Source of the DNA: Agaribacterium sp. ZY112 | GTDB lineage: Bacteria > Pseudomonadota > Gammaproteobacteria > Pseudomonadales > Cellvibrionaceae | NCBI RefSeq assembly: GCF_041346925.1 | Contig: NZ_CP166840.1 | Location: forward strand, 3,467,001 to 3,531,000 | Length of the DNA stretch: 64,000 bases | Reading direction: 5' to 3' | In this document: positions 49,159 through 58,657 of the stretch, piece by piece | How the letters are laid out: each line of letters opens with the position of its first letter | How positions within the stretch are numbered: the first letter of the stretch is position 1 | Notes under the pieces: model-generated | Told to the model about the DNA's origin: nothing | The model's database searches: none | Seen by the model: the letters and a program-made list of their open reading frames with translations, nothing else | Translations under genes and position numbers: made by a program

Positions 49159-49995
49159 ATGAACGGTGTCACTAAACTCTGCTGCAGTGCATTTATCTAC
49201 CTAAGTACTTTGAGCCCTATCGTCTCGGCATCAAACTGCGATAATCAAGCTGACAACGAACTAGAAAAGCTTTATTGCCAAATAATCACGCAAAACACGA
49301 AGCATCAACTACCTAGTCTACTCGACTTTCGCAAAAACACAGAGCAGATGCAGCGCTTATTAATCAAACGTGACGCCAAAAAGCTAGGCTTAAGTTTACC
49401 TGCAAAAAAACAGGACTCTAGTAAGGCAAAGCCCGCCCGCCCTCAAAGAGAAAACCAAAGCAGTCTTACCACTAACCAGCCAAAATCAAGAAAGACCGAG
49501 CCCAAAGGCGAAGTCCAAAACACTAACTCAAGACGATTAAGTTCATGCCGGCTAAATAAAGCCTATATAAACTGCGCAACAACACGCTTTACCTTGCAAA
49601 CCAATAAACCCAATAGTTCTTTACATAACACCGCCTTATCTGCAGCTAATACCTTATTATTCAGCAATAATAAGAACAGTGATACGCAGTACCTGAACCA
49701 GAGCTACCTAACATATATCGACAAAATGATGCTTATAGGCCTAGGAGATTCCACCATGTCCTATACCAAGTTTCACAAGCTATTTACGCAAAACAAGCAA
49801 AACCGCCATCAATTCTCACAGCGCTTTAACGAGCTTTATGAACTACTTAAAAAAGAGAAACAAAGTATGGCAATACGCACACGCTACAATGACCAGTATC
49901 CCGCTAGCATTAAGCAGTGTATGAAGGTGAACAATAAACTCATTATCTGTGACAATGTACAGCAAAACTGGATCTATATAAGCAGCAAGCACTAA
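49159..49995 (+). CDS. Unknown exported protein
   Basis: A 278-residue protein with a signal peptide (about 1-24, ending VSAS before NCDNQ). The mature part has ELEKLYCQI, LPSLLDFRKNTEQMQRLLIKR and a Lys/Ser/Gln-rich linker (about 90-130), then a C-terminal domain with paired cysteines (SSCRLNKAYINCAT; QCMKVNNKLIICDNVQQNW), likely disulphide-bonded. I cannot name a family. It follows mobA by 29 nt and may be co-transcribed. Confidence 0.75.
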   Translation: MNGVTKLCCSAFIYLSTLSPIVSASNCDNQADNELEKLYCQIITQNTKHQLPSLLDFRKNTEQMQRLLIKRDAKKLGLSLPAKKQDSSKAKPARPQRENQSSLTTNQPKSRKTEPKGEVQNTNSRRLSSCRLNKAYINCATTRFTLQTNKPNSSLHNTALSAANTLLFSNNKNSDTQYLNQSYLTYIDKMMLIGLGDSTMSYTKFHKLFTQNKQNRHQFSQRFNELYELLKKEKQSMAIRTRYNDQYPASIKQCMKVNNKLIICDNVQQNWIYISSKH

Positions 49996-50091
49996 ACGCG
50001 ACAAAGGCCAAGAACTAAAGAATGGGGGAAATACGGAGGATAAAGAAAATAAACAGGCCTAAGAGTAGATTCCTAGGCCTTGATATTGAAG

Positions 50092-50514
50092 CTATTCGTT
50101 ATAAGGCACTAAATTAACATTGAAAATCTTAGCTTCACGAGCAGAATCAGCAATAGCCACGTAGGTATTGGCCTTGCTAAGCTCATGCATACGCACAATC
50201 ACTGATGCTTCAGGGTTTTCTGCTTTTTTCTGAGCGATCAATGAGCGAATAGCCCTTACATCAACACGACGATCATCAATATAGATATCATCGTTAGAAG
50301 TCACTTGTATCAAGATGTTTTTCGGTGTGTCATCTGATGGTGGCGGGGGCACATCATTGTTTTCTGGGACATTCAGTCCAAGCGACTTCTCTTTCACAAA
50401 TGACGCAGTCACGATGAAAAAGATCAGCATGATGAATACAACGTCGAGCATAGGGGTTAAATCAATTTCACCACTATCTTCGCTTTCTACCTTATGGCGT
50501 CTTCTACGACTCAC
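50092..50514 (-). CDS. exbD: ExbD/TolR-family biopolymer transport protein
   Basis: A 140-residue ExbD. After a short basic start, DLTPMLDVVFIMLIFFIVTA (about 18-37) is the single transmembrane helix with the proton-pathway Asp24. The periplasmic domain follows a Pro-rich hinge (DVPPPPSDDTP). ExbD works with ExbB and TonB to energise outer-membrane receptors. No exbB, second exbD or tonB lies next to it in this window, which is unusual. Confidence 0.93.
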   Translation of the reverse strand: MSRRRRHKVESEDSGEIDLTPMLDVVFIMLIFFIVTASFVKEKSLGLNVPENNDVPPPPSDDTPKNILIQVTSNDDIYIDDRRVDVRAIRSLIAQKKAENPEASVIVRMHELSKANTYVAIADSAREAKIFNVNLVPYNE

Positions 50515-51366
50515 GACTCAATCTCCAATTATCATTATAAGTGCCATCCCCATGCATAGGGTCTAGCGTACATACCAACCAATAGTATAGTACTTTCCGG
50601 TCAAAAGTAGCTGAGCCAGCTCAAGTACTCTTGGTTTCGACTAGCTCTAATTAAGAGTATCGACATTCTACACCAAAAGTACGCACCTAACTCAACTCTA
50701 TGCAACATCCCCCTTAAACCCACCCAAGAGAGCAGATTTTAACCAAATAGTGGCCAAAATGGTCACTAGAGCATCACAACTACCGCCCCCCTTTACAGAG
50801 CAGGGGGTAAACGTAGCTAATTTCCGCCCCCAATGCCTAAGTTTTCCGTCTCGCCGACCGCGCTCTTAATTCAAACAGCAAAGCAATAAATTAAGCAATA
50901 AATACGCAGACCAACCCGTTTGATTTAACACGGCCAGTAAAGCAATTTACTCATCAGTGAACTCAAGCTAGTAAACCCTCTTTTTTAACTTCAGACTTAC
51001 AATATTAAAATAATCAGAATTAATTAATAGAGACGCTGAAATCGATCGCACTTTATCGCTAAACAAAGAAGAAAACCGAACCCAAAACCTTATTTAAATA
51101 CTCTCAAACGCCTCAAATATCAGCCTAAAAAAGTGAAAAAAAAGAATTCCACAAGCCCCCAACAAACAAAAGTCATTACACTTTTTTTGCATACTAATTA
51201 AGAGAAAAAAATTCACTTTTGGCAGTAAAAACTAAATATTTTAAAATAAGTGGCCATTTTCATTAAAAATGAAGCGAAAACATCAAAAATTGCTTGAATT
51301 TTTCTTGTTATTTCGTAATGTAGTGCTACAACTTCCATGAGTGTATTTTAAAAAAGGGTAACTCAC
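50515..51366. other. 850-nt AT-rich gene-free region upstream of the histone-like gene
   Basis: No gene of either strand is visible. The right half is very AT-rich with many A and T runs. It must hold the exbD promoter (leftward) and that of the AT-hook gene (rightward). The AT richness itself could be a target of the AT-hook protein (self-regulation), which is only a guess. Confidence 0.5.
51294..51321 (+). promoter_or_regulatory. Possible promoter of the histone-like gene
   Basis: TTGAAT (51294-51299) and TAATGT (51316-51321) are separated by 16 bp, about 45 nt before the ATG, with an A-rich upstream flank. The match is moderate. Confidence 0.35.
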
Positions 51367-52209
51367 ATGGCTGGTCGAAAACCAACTGATCCAGTAGCAG
51401 CTCTAGAAAAAGAGCTAGCTCAATTAAAAGCAAAACTAGAAAAAGCACGCGAAGCAAAAGTTAAAGCAGCAGAAAAAGCTGTAAAAACTGCAACTGCCGA
51501 AGCAACTAAAACCACTACTAAAGCAAAAGCAGCCGCCAAGAAATTAGCCGCAGTTCGCGCTAAAAAGAAAAGCGCAGCTCAAGCCAAGCAGTTAGCCGCA
51601 GCAAAAGCTGCTGCTACAACTGCAAAAGATGCTGCCGCAAGCGCTAAGTCTGCTTTAAGTACAGCTAAAACTGAACTAAGCACACTAAAAGCGACAATGA
51701 AAGCTGCTGTAGCGCAAGCTAAAGCTATCGCGAAGCAAGAAGCGGCTGTAGCCAAGAAAGCCGCTATTGCCGAGAAAGCTGCTGCCAAGAAAGCTGCTGC
51801 CGCTGAAAAAGCGGCTGCGAAAAAAGCGGCTATCGCTGAAAAAGCCAAAGCTAAGAAAGCGAAAGCAGCCGAAAAAGTGAAAGCCCAAAAGGCAGCAGCT
51901 GCTGAGAAAGCGAAAGCTAAGAAAGCGAAAGCAGCTGAAAAAGCGAAAGCCAAGAAGGCTAAAGCTAAAAAGCCTGCTGCCGGCAAGAAGCCAGCCACAA
52001 AAACCACGGCTTCAGCACCTAAGCGTCGTGGTCGTCCACCTAAGGCTACAGCTAGCGCACCTGCAGCAAAAGCAAGTGCAACAAAAGCTCCTGCTAAGCG
52101 TCGTGGTCGTCCACCTAAGGCTGCTGCTAGCGCACCTGCAGTAAAAGCAAGTGCGGCTTCAACAAAAGCCCCTGCTAAGCGTCGCGGTCGTCCACCTAAG
52201 GCCAAGTAA
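51367..52209 (+). CDS. Histone-H1/AlgP-like Lys/Ala-rich protein with AT-hooks
   Basis: A 280-residue, highly basic protein. Residues 10-45 may form a coiled coil (VAALEKELAQLKAKLEKARE). Residues 45-215 are Ala/Lys repeats of the AEKAKAKKAKA type, like eukaryotic histone H1 tails and Pseudomonas AlgP. Three AT-hooks KRRGRPPK end the protein, near 219-226, 244-251 and 271-278. It should bind AT-rich DNA and compact the nucleoid or regulate genes. The repeats invite slippage, so length may vary among strains. GC-balanced codons differ little from neighbours. Confidence 0.85.
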   Translation: MAGRKPTDPVAALEKELAQLKAKLEKAREAKVKAAEKAVKTATAEATKTTTKAKAAAKKLAAVRAKKKSAAQAKQLAAAKAAATTAKDAAASAKSALSTAKTELSTLKATMKAAVAQAKAIAKQEAAVAKKAAIAEKAAAKKAAAAEKAAAKKAAIAEKAKAKKAKAAEKVKAQKAAAAEKAKAKKAKAAEKAKAKKAKAKKPAAGKKPATKTTASAPKRRGRPPKATASAPAAKASATKAPAKRRGRPPKAAASAPAVKASAASTKAPAKRRGRPPKAK

Positions 52210-52234
52210 TATAACGCCCTAGGTACTAGCCAAT

Positions 52235-52268
52235 AAAAAGGCCAGGCTCGCGAGAGGCTGGCCTTTTT
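52235..52268. terminator. Terminator after the histone-like gene
   Basis: AAAAAGGCCAG and CTGGCCTTTTT pair around a 12-nt loop, a strong intrinsic terminator that works in both directions. Confidence 0.85.
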
Positions 52269-52691
52269 ATTTGTAAAATCCAACCTTAGTAACTTTAGCG
52301 CTTGCAAGCCCCCCCCCTGAAAACATCGAGCGGACTCCCAAAAATCACCTACATCCCTTCCTGATAAAAGGCCTCACGCTGTCGGCAGTACGACTCATAC
52401 AGCACCTAGACAGTCCCAAAGCTAAAAAAACCAAGCTTCAACCCGCCTCAAATAAGACGGTAAAACATCTTCATTAAGCAAAATAGCCCTTACCTATCTG
52501 CATTCGAAGCCTAACGCAAAAAGGAAAATAGGTGCCTGCCCCCCAATCAACAAACACGCAACAACATTCGAACAAGCTCTCATCGTCAAAATGTTACAAA
52601 TAGAAGAGCGAAGCCAGCCCCTAACAACTCAGTAGTGTTATTAAAGGCGAATTCATAAAACAAGATAGGCACAAAAGCCCTTAAGCCACGT
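52269..52691. other. Non-coding stretch
   Basis: Between the two terminators I see no gene on either strand and no repeat. Short homopolymer C and A runs are the only features. Confidence 0.5.
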
Positions 52692-52720
52692 AAAAAAATG
52701 CGAGCCTATAGCTCGCATTC
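52692..52720 (-). terminator. Terminator of the lipoprotein gene
   Basis: GCGAGC-CTATA-GCTCGC, with seven T residues on the minus strand side, 29 nt after the stop codon of the lipoprotein gene. Confidence 0.85.
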
Positions 52721-52748
52721 TCAATAAGTCCAAACGAAAAGAACTTAG

Positions 52749-55427
52749 TTAATCAAGTTCTATCAGTGTAAAACGCTGTGCGGCTACATTTAAGTTGGCC
52801 AAAATAGTACCTACAGGCAAGTCCGCATCAAGACTTGAGCCAGCATCAGCCATCGTTAGGCCAAAGTTTGTATTAAATTTGTTAACCAGCATAATTTCAC
52901 CATTAGAGGTCGAACGAACCCACCAGAACATAAAACTCGCATCATCAAGATCCGTCTCACCATCAACAAAGAAGCCCAAAAGCTCAGACTCACCACTGGA
53001 TACAAAAAGCCCTCCTGTCCTAGCAGCAACACGCGCATCTAGCTGACTCACATTACGCAACAACACACTGCCATCACTCTGGCCTTTAAAGGCCCATTTC
53101 TGCTCATCACGGACAGAACTAACATCATCACAATCCTGCGATGCGACAATTTTTGGCTCACCTATTACTACTCCCTCACCATCAAATTCACTTACTGTTG
53201 ACTTTACTAGACACAAATCACGAGTTTGATTCTGATCCTGCTCATCCACATAGGTATAAGTCCAACGCAATTGATAATATGGCGCATGCTCAAGCTCATC
53301 TATCGCTGCCCCGCTGTAACTAACCTCTTGCCCTTCTTCTCTAGAGTTTTCAGCAACAAGTACCTTACTAACACTATCTCTAGCAGCCACAACATCGGTT
53401 TCAGCAGATCCAAGCTCAAAATAACTGCTAAAAACTCGATTATCCTCCCCCCAAGCCTCTTCCAGACCTTCCGTTGAAGAATCTTTTACTATCACAGCCG
53501 CCTCAAGTGGATTAGAACCACCATGAAACAATGCACTGTTACTGAAGCTAGTATCATTACCTTTAATAATAATCGCCGCATTCTCTTCAGCTACATTTGT
53601 GAGTGCAGATGCCGTACCGATAAAATTAATAAAGCGGTTATTACTAACCCCCTCTTTAACATCTAAGAGCTCACCGTAAACAGGAGCCTCCACAACAATG
53701 TCAGCAAAAAAGTTATTATCATTTGCAGAAGAGACATTTCCCCATTCACTGGCATTACTACCAAGCACAATTGCCTCACCACTGTCCGTATTTGGCGTAG
53801 CATCAAGGCCAATATTTGTAATAGAGAGTTTAGAGATACTGTTATTTGATGAGCCATTACGAAGTACAAGACCGCGCTGACCACTGCTATCTATTGCCAG
53901 TGAATCTAAACTGCTGTTGAGCAATGCATCTGCAACAAAAGCTGTACCACCGGCTGTTAGGCGCAAACCACTTATATCCCAATACTCACCACTTAGCTGT
54001 AAAACCGTGGCATCATCCTGCTCAGTAGAAAGTACCGCAGAACCAATACCTCGTAGCAATATCGGCTCCTCTTCCGTACCCGATGCAGTGCCATAAAAAG
54101 TGACTCCCTCCATACCACTTGAGGCCTCATCACTTTCGCCGACAAGGGGCGCTGTTACTATAATTGCTTGGTTGGGTGCTGCATTTTTAAGAGCCGCTTG
54201 CAACTCTGCTGCTGTATTTGCATAAACCCAGTTATTTTCTAAACGATTAAAAACCAAAACATAATTAACTTGAGGATCCCCGTCTTCATTACTTGCGAGA
54301 CTAATGCCTTTATATAAGGGTACCCCAACTTCAATATCGTTTACGGTATATTCACCATCAGGCATATCCTCTAGATCGGTAATTCCAGTAATTCCCCCCG
54401 TCGAATTGAGAGTAAGGTTACCTATTTTAGCGACTACATCAGGGTTACTAGGTAAGGCGCTTAGATCGATTGCAACCTGATCATTATTAACACGTATAGC
54501 ATAGGTAGATGCCAAACAATAAAACCCCGTTGCAAACGGTGATCCAGAAAAGCGTAGATCATCGTAACGCTGGTAAGCTGATATATCCGCCAGAGGAAGC
54601 TCAGCCCCTGTAGAGTTAAAAAAGAAACTCAAGTCATCTAAGCGCGTAAAACCTGCAAGCTCATCATCCGTCGGTGTAGCCCTATTAATATTAAACACGT
54701 AGGAATCAGTACTGCTCTCATCCTCGGATAAAACATCCACTTGAAAAGTATTTTCACCATAAGCCAAATTTACGTACTCAAAGGCTCCAGCTAAGGTAGC
54801 CGTCTCATTAATACTTATTGACGCTTTTCTATTGGTTGGATACGCGTTGATACCTATTGAGCACAGACCAAAAGGCACATCAATGTTGTATTCAAATACG
54901 GAATCATCAAAATCGTCTCCGGTATCCCAATCAACAGCACCCGAGCCAAAATCATCGAAGTTCACGGCTCCAAGAGTTGAAACGTTACTCACCTGATTGA
55001 CTGTAAGGCGATACTCAAGAAACTGCTTTCCATCATCACTTAAGACTTTAATAATAAAACCTGTATCCCCCCGCCTATCAACAACCATAGTAAAAGGCAC
55101 GTCAGGACTGACATCTTGGCTATTAGTTATAAACGGGAAAGTCGTTGTAGCCTTAGAGGCCACCACCCGTAAACCCTTTGTAAAGGTTTCACCAATCGTG
55201 ATTTCAATACTCTCAACCTCCAGAGGTAAGGACTCAGTTAAGGTGTAAGGCCCCTTATAATCTGGGTCGAAGCTCGGACTTAATTCATAGCCTGTAACAC
55301 TTAAGCTCTTAAGGCGATAATCTGCATTGATGGTACTGGAGCCTTCAAGCTCCTTGGTCCCTTCACAGGCAAGTAGGAATAAACTAGTGAAAACGACAGC
55401 CACTATGGCCGAAAGACGTCTGTGCAT
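52749..55427 (-). CDS. Large surface lipoprotein with cadherin-like and beta-helix segments
   Basis: An 892-residue lipoprotein: signal peptide with lipobox LLAC (Cys21). Residues 30-250 hold two cadherin-like beta-sandwich repeats (YELSPSFDPDYKGPYTLTES, VFEYNIDVPFGLCSIGINAY). About 400-640 is a right-handed beta-helix (PILLRGIGSAVLSTEQDDA, ISGLRLTAGG), as in polysaccharide lyases such as PL6. About 690-890 resembles a beta-trefoil/ricin-type carbohydrate-binding domain. It probably binds or cleaves a polysaccharide on the cell surface. Catalytic residues could not be fixed, so enzyme activity is uncertain. It is next to sugar-catabolism genes. Confidence 0.7.
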   Translation of the reverse strand: MHRRLSAIVAVVFTSLFLLACEGTKELEGSSTINADYRLKSLSVTGYELSPSFDPDYKGPYTLTESLPLEVESIEITIGETFTKGLRVVASKATTTFPFITNSQDVSPDVPFTMVVDRRGDTGFIIKVLSDDGKQFLEYRLTVNQVSNVSTLGAVNFDDFGSGAVDWDTGDDFDDSVFEYNIDVPFGLCSIGINAYPTNRKASISINETATLAGAFEYVNLAYGENTFQVDVLSEDESSTDSYVFNINRATPTDDELAGFTRLDDLSFFFNSTGAELPLADISAYQRYDDLRFSGSPFATGFYCLASTYAIRVNNDQVAIDLSALPSNPDVVAKIGNLTLNSTGGITGITDLEDMPDGEYTVNDIEVGVPLYKGISLASNEDGDPQVNYVLVFNRLENNWVYANTAAELQAALKNAAPNQAIIVTAPLVGESDEASSGMEGVTFYGTASGTEEEPILLRGIGSAVLSTEQDDATVLQLSGEYWDISGLRLTAGGTAFVADALLNSSLDSLAIDSSGQRGLVLRNGSSNNSISKLSITNIGLDATPNTDSGEAIVLGSNASEWGNVSSANDNNFFADIVVEAPVYGELLDVKEGVSNNRFINFIGTASALTNVAEENAAIIIKGNDTSFSNSALFHGGSNPLEAAVIVKDSSTEGLEEAWGEDNRVFSSYFELGSAETDVVAARDSVSKVLVAENSREEGQEVSYSGAAIDELEHAPYYQLRWTYTYVDEQDQNQTRDLCLVKSTVSEFDGEGVVIGEPKIVASQDCDDVSSVRDEQKWAFKGQSDGSVLLRNVSQLDARVAARTGGLFVSSGESELLGFFVDGETDLDDASFMFWWVRSTSNGEIMLVNKFNTNFGLTMADAGSSLDADLPVGTILANLNVAAQRFTLIELD

Positions 55428-55684
55428 CGAAAACGTTCCAGGTTTCTTATGATTGGGCGCGACTCAAAAGCGAGTAAAACACGCAGGCTAAATGGGCTGT
55501 CAAGGTACAGGGATTCGCCTAATGAGTAAAGGCTCACAGCCCATGTGCTATGGCGGAGGCACGATATTAAGACTTATAGAAAAGGAATTGGTTCCCTCAA
55601 AAAAAGGCTACCCTAGTGGCAGCCCAAGAACGAGAGTTAAAAAGGTCTAGATCTTAACTTAAGAACTGTAAAACTTAGAGTAAA
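55428..55684. other. Gap between cupin and lipoprotein genes
   Basis: A 257-nt stretch without a gene; it must contain the promoter of the lipoprotein gene. No specific site was recognised. Confidence 0.4.
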
Positions 55685-56056
55685 CTACGCTTGCTTTACA
55701 AAGAGTAAACGGCTTTCTGAGTTATCATTTACCCAGCCATGGGGGGTATTGGCGTCAAAGGTGATAAAATCTCCCTCTTTATAGCTTAGAGACTGTGTCG
55801 CTTTCATATCTGCTGTACCCGCTGAAAGCGAACCTGAGCCACTGGCCACATAAGCCAGCCATGCATCTTCCGAGGCATGAATATCAAACTCATCTGCGCC
55901 CGCTGCGACCTTAAGCACAAACATAAAAACTCCGGATGCCTCAAGCCCCATACCGGACCAGCCCTCTGGAAAATCTGTTGAGTCAAATTCTGGAGCAGCC
56001 GCACTGCTTAAGAAACTATCACCTGTTTTTTCTGACAAAAGAATATGAGTCGCCAT
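55685..56056 (-). CDS. Small cupin-domain protein
   Basis: A 123-residue single cupin. I start at ATG 56056 (MATHILLSEK) because GGAG lies 6 nt upstream; an in-frame TTG at 56068 has no such site. The beta-barrel is seen in FVLKVAAGADEFDIHASEDAW and EGDFITFDANTPHGWVN, with His and Glu/Asp in metal-binding places. Such cupins bind sugars or small acids or act as isomerases. It is separated from the GH2 gene by a terminator, so it has its own promoter. Confidence 0.8.
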   Translation of the reverse strand: MATHILLSEKTGDSFLSSAAAPEFDSTDFPEGWSGMGLEASGVFMFVLKVAAGADEFDIHASEDAWLAYVASGSGSLSAGTADMKATQSLSYKEGDFITFDANTPHGWVNDNSESRLLFVKQA

Positions 56057-56154
56057 ATCAAGCTCCAATTCGTTATTTTTATCACTTTCAACTCAGACTA
56101 TGTATTCCAAGATGCAATTATCTGGCACACATAGGCCTCTCAATCACCCTGAAT

Positions 56155-56180
56155 AAAAAAGGGGCTAAACGCCCCTTTTT
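56155..56180. terminator. Terminator of the catabolic operon
   Basis: AAAAAAGGGGC-TAAAC-GCCCCTTTTT forms a strong stem with A and T runs. It lies 12 nt after the GH2 stop and closes the leftward unit. Confidence 0.9.
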
Positions 56181-56191
56181 ACAATTCCCCT

Positions 56192-58558
56192 TTATTCCAT
56201 TTCCCACATTTCAGGCCAGAAACGGTAAATGCTATGACCACATTTTTCCATTTTCTTAACCGCCTCACCAAGGAATTCAAGGCTTTGCGCTTTTGCGGCT
56301 TCTTGATTGCCTATCAGCAAGGTGTAGTGGTTATCAGCTAGCTCATTGCCATCTTCATCTTTAATAACCACAGCCACCTCAAACGTACCTGAGGCGTTGG
56401 CAGGGATATTCCAGCTGATACCTACGTGGTTTTCAGCATCATCACTTTTAACATTAACCACTTGGCTTCCAGCAACTTCCGTTTGGAACCCGTCATAGCT
56501 TACTTTCCACTCTAGTTTTAAGTTTGAGTATGCCTCATGGTTGTCGTTCACAACCCACAAGTCGGCATTAAACTCGGAACCTGCATCCCAACGACGCTTT
56601 TCAAAGTGCAAGCTAGGAAGAAGCGGTTGATATGTACGCTTTAACCAATCAAAAGCCAGCTTTTTCTCACCGTAATAATCGATAATGCCCCACTTAATAT
56701 CAGGTACATGCGTCATAAAGTGACAGAGCGAAACGCCACCCATGCGATCTTTACGACGGCGATAGGTTTCCAACGCAAACTGGATCACAGTGCCCTGAGC
56801 GATTTGTGTTGCTTCAACAAACTCTTCTAATGAGCCCATTTTGTAGTCATTAAAAACTTCAAAATTTAAATTCTGAAGAATTTCAATATCCGCCCAGTGA
56901 TAAGCCCAGCTTGGCCCCATTGGCCACAGCTCGTCCTCAGGAATAAACTTTTTCAAACTATCAATAGAAGGCGCAGAAGCTGCCGTTAGCTCCGGAATAA
57001 TCGCGCAATCAAGAGCAGGATAATATTCCTCCATAAACTCCGCACCACCTTGGTAATAGTGCTCATTAGCATGCATCGACTCATTAGGGCGGAAACCAAT
57101 GTTTTGCCCTGACTCAGAACTCAACGGTGAGGCTAAGCCATAAGGCACATTGGTGTACTCAGCCACCGCATCGCCGATCACCTGCATCAACTTTTTATTA
57201 CCACTGCGCTCATGAGCACCCGAGAAAAACACCTCTTCGCCACCCATCCAGAAAATGTTTGAAGGGTGGTTACGGCGCTGCTTAACCGTCTCGACACACT
57301 CGTGCAAAACACCATCAATAAAGGCTTGATCTTCTGGGTAAGCTTGAGTTGCAAGTGTAAAGTTTGTCCAAACAGTAATACCCAGCTCATCACAAATTTT
57401 GTAAAAGTCTGGAATTTCCGGCGGGTGCCAACCAAAGATACGCAAGTTGTTAATATTCGCTTCTTTTACCATCGCCAAACGATCTTCGTACTTCTTCAGT
57501 GTGTTGCGACCATATAAGAACGAAGGCTGGCCACCCCAGCAAGCCGAGCGCAAGAAGTGACGCTTGCCATTAATGACAAAGGTCCAAGGAAACTCGTTGT
57601 CATCACGCGAGAACGCCATCGTTACTTCACGCAAGCCAATCACTTCGCTGGCTACATCAAGCTCACTACCCCCTTGCTTAACGGCTAGCTTTAACTCATA
57701 CAAGTTTTGCTCACCCATATCCCACGGCCACCAAAGCTTGGCGTCGGCAACCTTAATATCGGCACTGATTTGATTTTGACCTGGCTGAGCGTCAAGCTCT
57801 AGGTTAATTTCTACAGCCTCTGTTTCACAATTTTTACCCTGTAAGGTACCTACTAGCTGCACTTTTTCAGCTTTATCACTGTGGCTAACGACATCGACAG
57901 TTAGAGCTACAGTGGCTTCACTTTCACCTTCAACTGCATTTTGCACAGTAACGTCTGTACGCATGCTATCGATACGCACATCATCCGTTGCTTCAATACG
58001 AACAGGTCGCCAGATACCAAAAGGCACAAGGCCTGAGAAATAATCACCAGAGAAATTTACTTTTTTACCACCACAGTTACGGTAATTTTTGGGTGGCGGA
58101 TCCAACTTCACCATCAACATGTTGGAGCCGTCGCGCCAGTCTTCAAAGCTCGCTACATCACTGATATCGAATTCAAACTCAGAGAACATGCCCTCGTGAC
58201 GACCAAGGTGAGTGCCGTTTAACCACACATCACAGCTGTAATCGACACCTTCAAAAATAAGTCGGATTTTTTTGCCTTTCATTTCATCAGGAATAGCGAA
58301 ACGACGGCTGTACCAAAATTCAAATTCGGCAGCCCACTTAGCGCGATGCATATTGCGGCCAAAATATGGGTCTGCAATTTCGTTAGCGCGGTGCAAATCG
58401 GTATAAACATCACCAGGCACATTGGCGAAGTTCCAACTGAAGTGAGTACCTTGATACTCTGCAGGTAATAAGTGCAGACCTTCTATTTCACCTTGACCGG
58501 GGCGCATGCGCTCCATCTGCCAGCGGAAGCCGCTTAAATCTAAATCGATGCGTGACAT
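56192..58558 (-). CDS. Glycoside hydrolase family 2 (beta-mannosidase-like)
   Basis: A 788-residue GH2 enzyme, started at ATG 58558 (MSRIDLDLSGFRW), 9 nt after GAGG. An N-terminal jelly-roll domain (WYSRRFAIPDEM, VDYSCDVWLNGTHLGRHEGM) is followed by an immunoglobulin-like domain and the TIM barrel (about 300-600). The likely acid/base Glu is in IFWMGGEEVFFSG and the nucleophile Glu in AIIPELTAASAP, as in beta-mannosidase and exo-glucosaminidase-like members. There is no signal peptide, so it acts in the cytoplasm on imported oligosaccharides. It is the last gene of the operon. Confidence 0.85.
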   Translation of the reverse strand: MSRIDLDLSGFRWQMERMRPGQGEIEGLHLLPAEYQGTHFSWNFANVPGDVYTDLHRANEIADPYFGRNMHRAKWAAEFEFWYSRRFAIPDEMKGKKIRLIFEGVDYSCDVWLNGTHLGRHEGMFSEFEFDISDVASFEDWRDGSNMLMVKLDPPPKNYRNCGGKKVNFSGDYFSGLVPFGIWRPVRIEATDDVRIDSMRTDVTVQNAVEGESEATVALTVDVVSHSDKAEKVQLVGTLQGKNCETEAVEINLELDAQPGQNQISADIKVADAKLWWPWDMGEQNLYELKLAVKQGGSELDVASEVIGLREVTMAFSRDDNEFPWTFVINGKRHFLRSACWGGQPSFLYGRNTLKKYEDRLAMVKEANINNLRIFGWHPPEIPDFYKICDELGITVWTNFTLATQAYPEDQAFIDGVLHECVETVKQRRNHPSNIFWMGGEEVFFSGAHERSGNKKLMQVIGDAVAEYTNVPYGLASPLSSESGQNIGFRPNESMHANEHYYQGGAEFMEEYYPALDCAIIPELTAASAPSIDSLKKFIPEDELWPMGPSWAYHWADIEILQNLNFEVFNDYKMGSLEEFVEATQIAQGTVIQFALETYRRRKDRMGGVSLCHFMTHVPDIKWGIIDYYGEKKLAFDWLKRTYQPLLPSLHFEKRRWDAGSEFNADLWVVNDNHEAYSNLKLEWKVSYDGFQTEVAGSQVVNVKSDDAENHVGISWNIPANASGTFEVAVVIKDEDGNELADNHYTLLIGNQEAAKAQSLEFLGEAVKKMEKCGHSIYRFWPEMWEME

Positions 58559-58657
58559 AAACATAAACCTCAAAACTAGGCCCTGGACATGGCGGGCCTA
58601 CAACCAAATTAAATCTCAATATTTTGCGCAACAGCGTCAATACAATGGAGTGCAGAC

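Noticed and set aside
50055..50080. Inverted repeat AGGCCTA/TAGGCCT as a terminator between the exported protein and exbD genes
   Set aside because: The stem is fair, but the loop is 12 nt and no T run follows on either side, so I do not list it as a terminator.
51579..52307. Leftward 242-codon Ala/Phe-rich open frame
   Set aside because: It mirrors the Lys/Ala repeat of the histone-like gene on the other strand; its composition is an artefact of that repeat.
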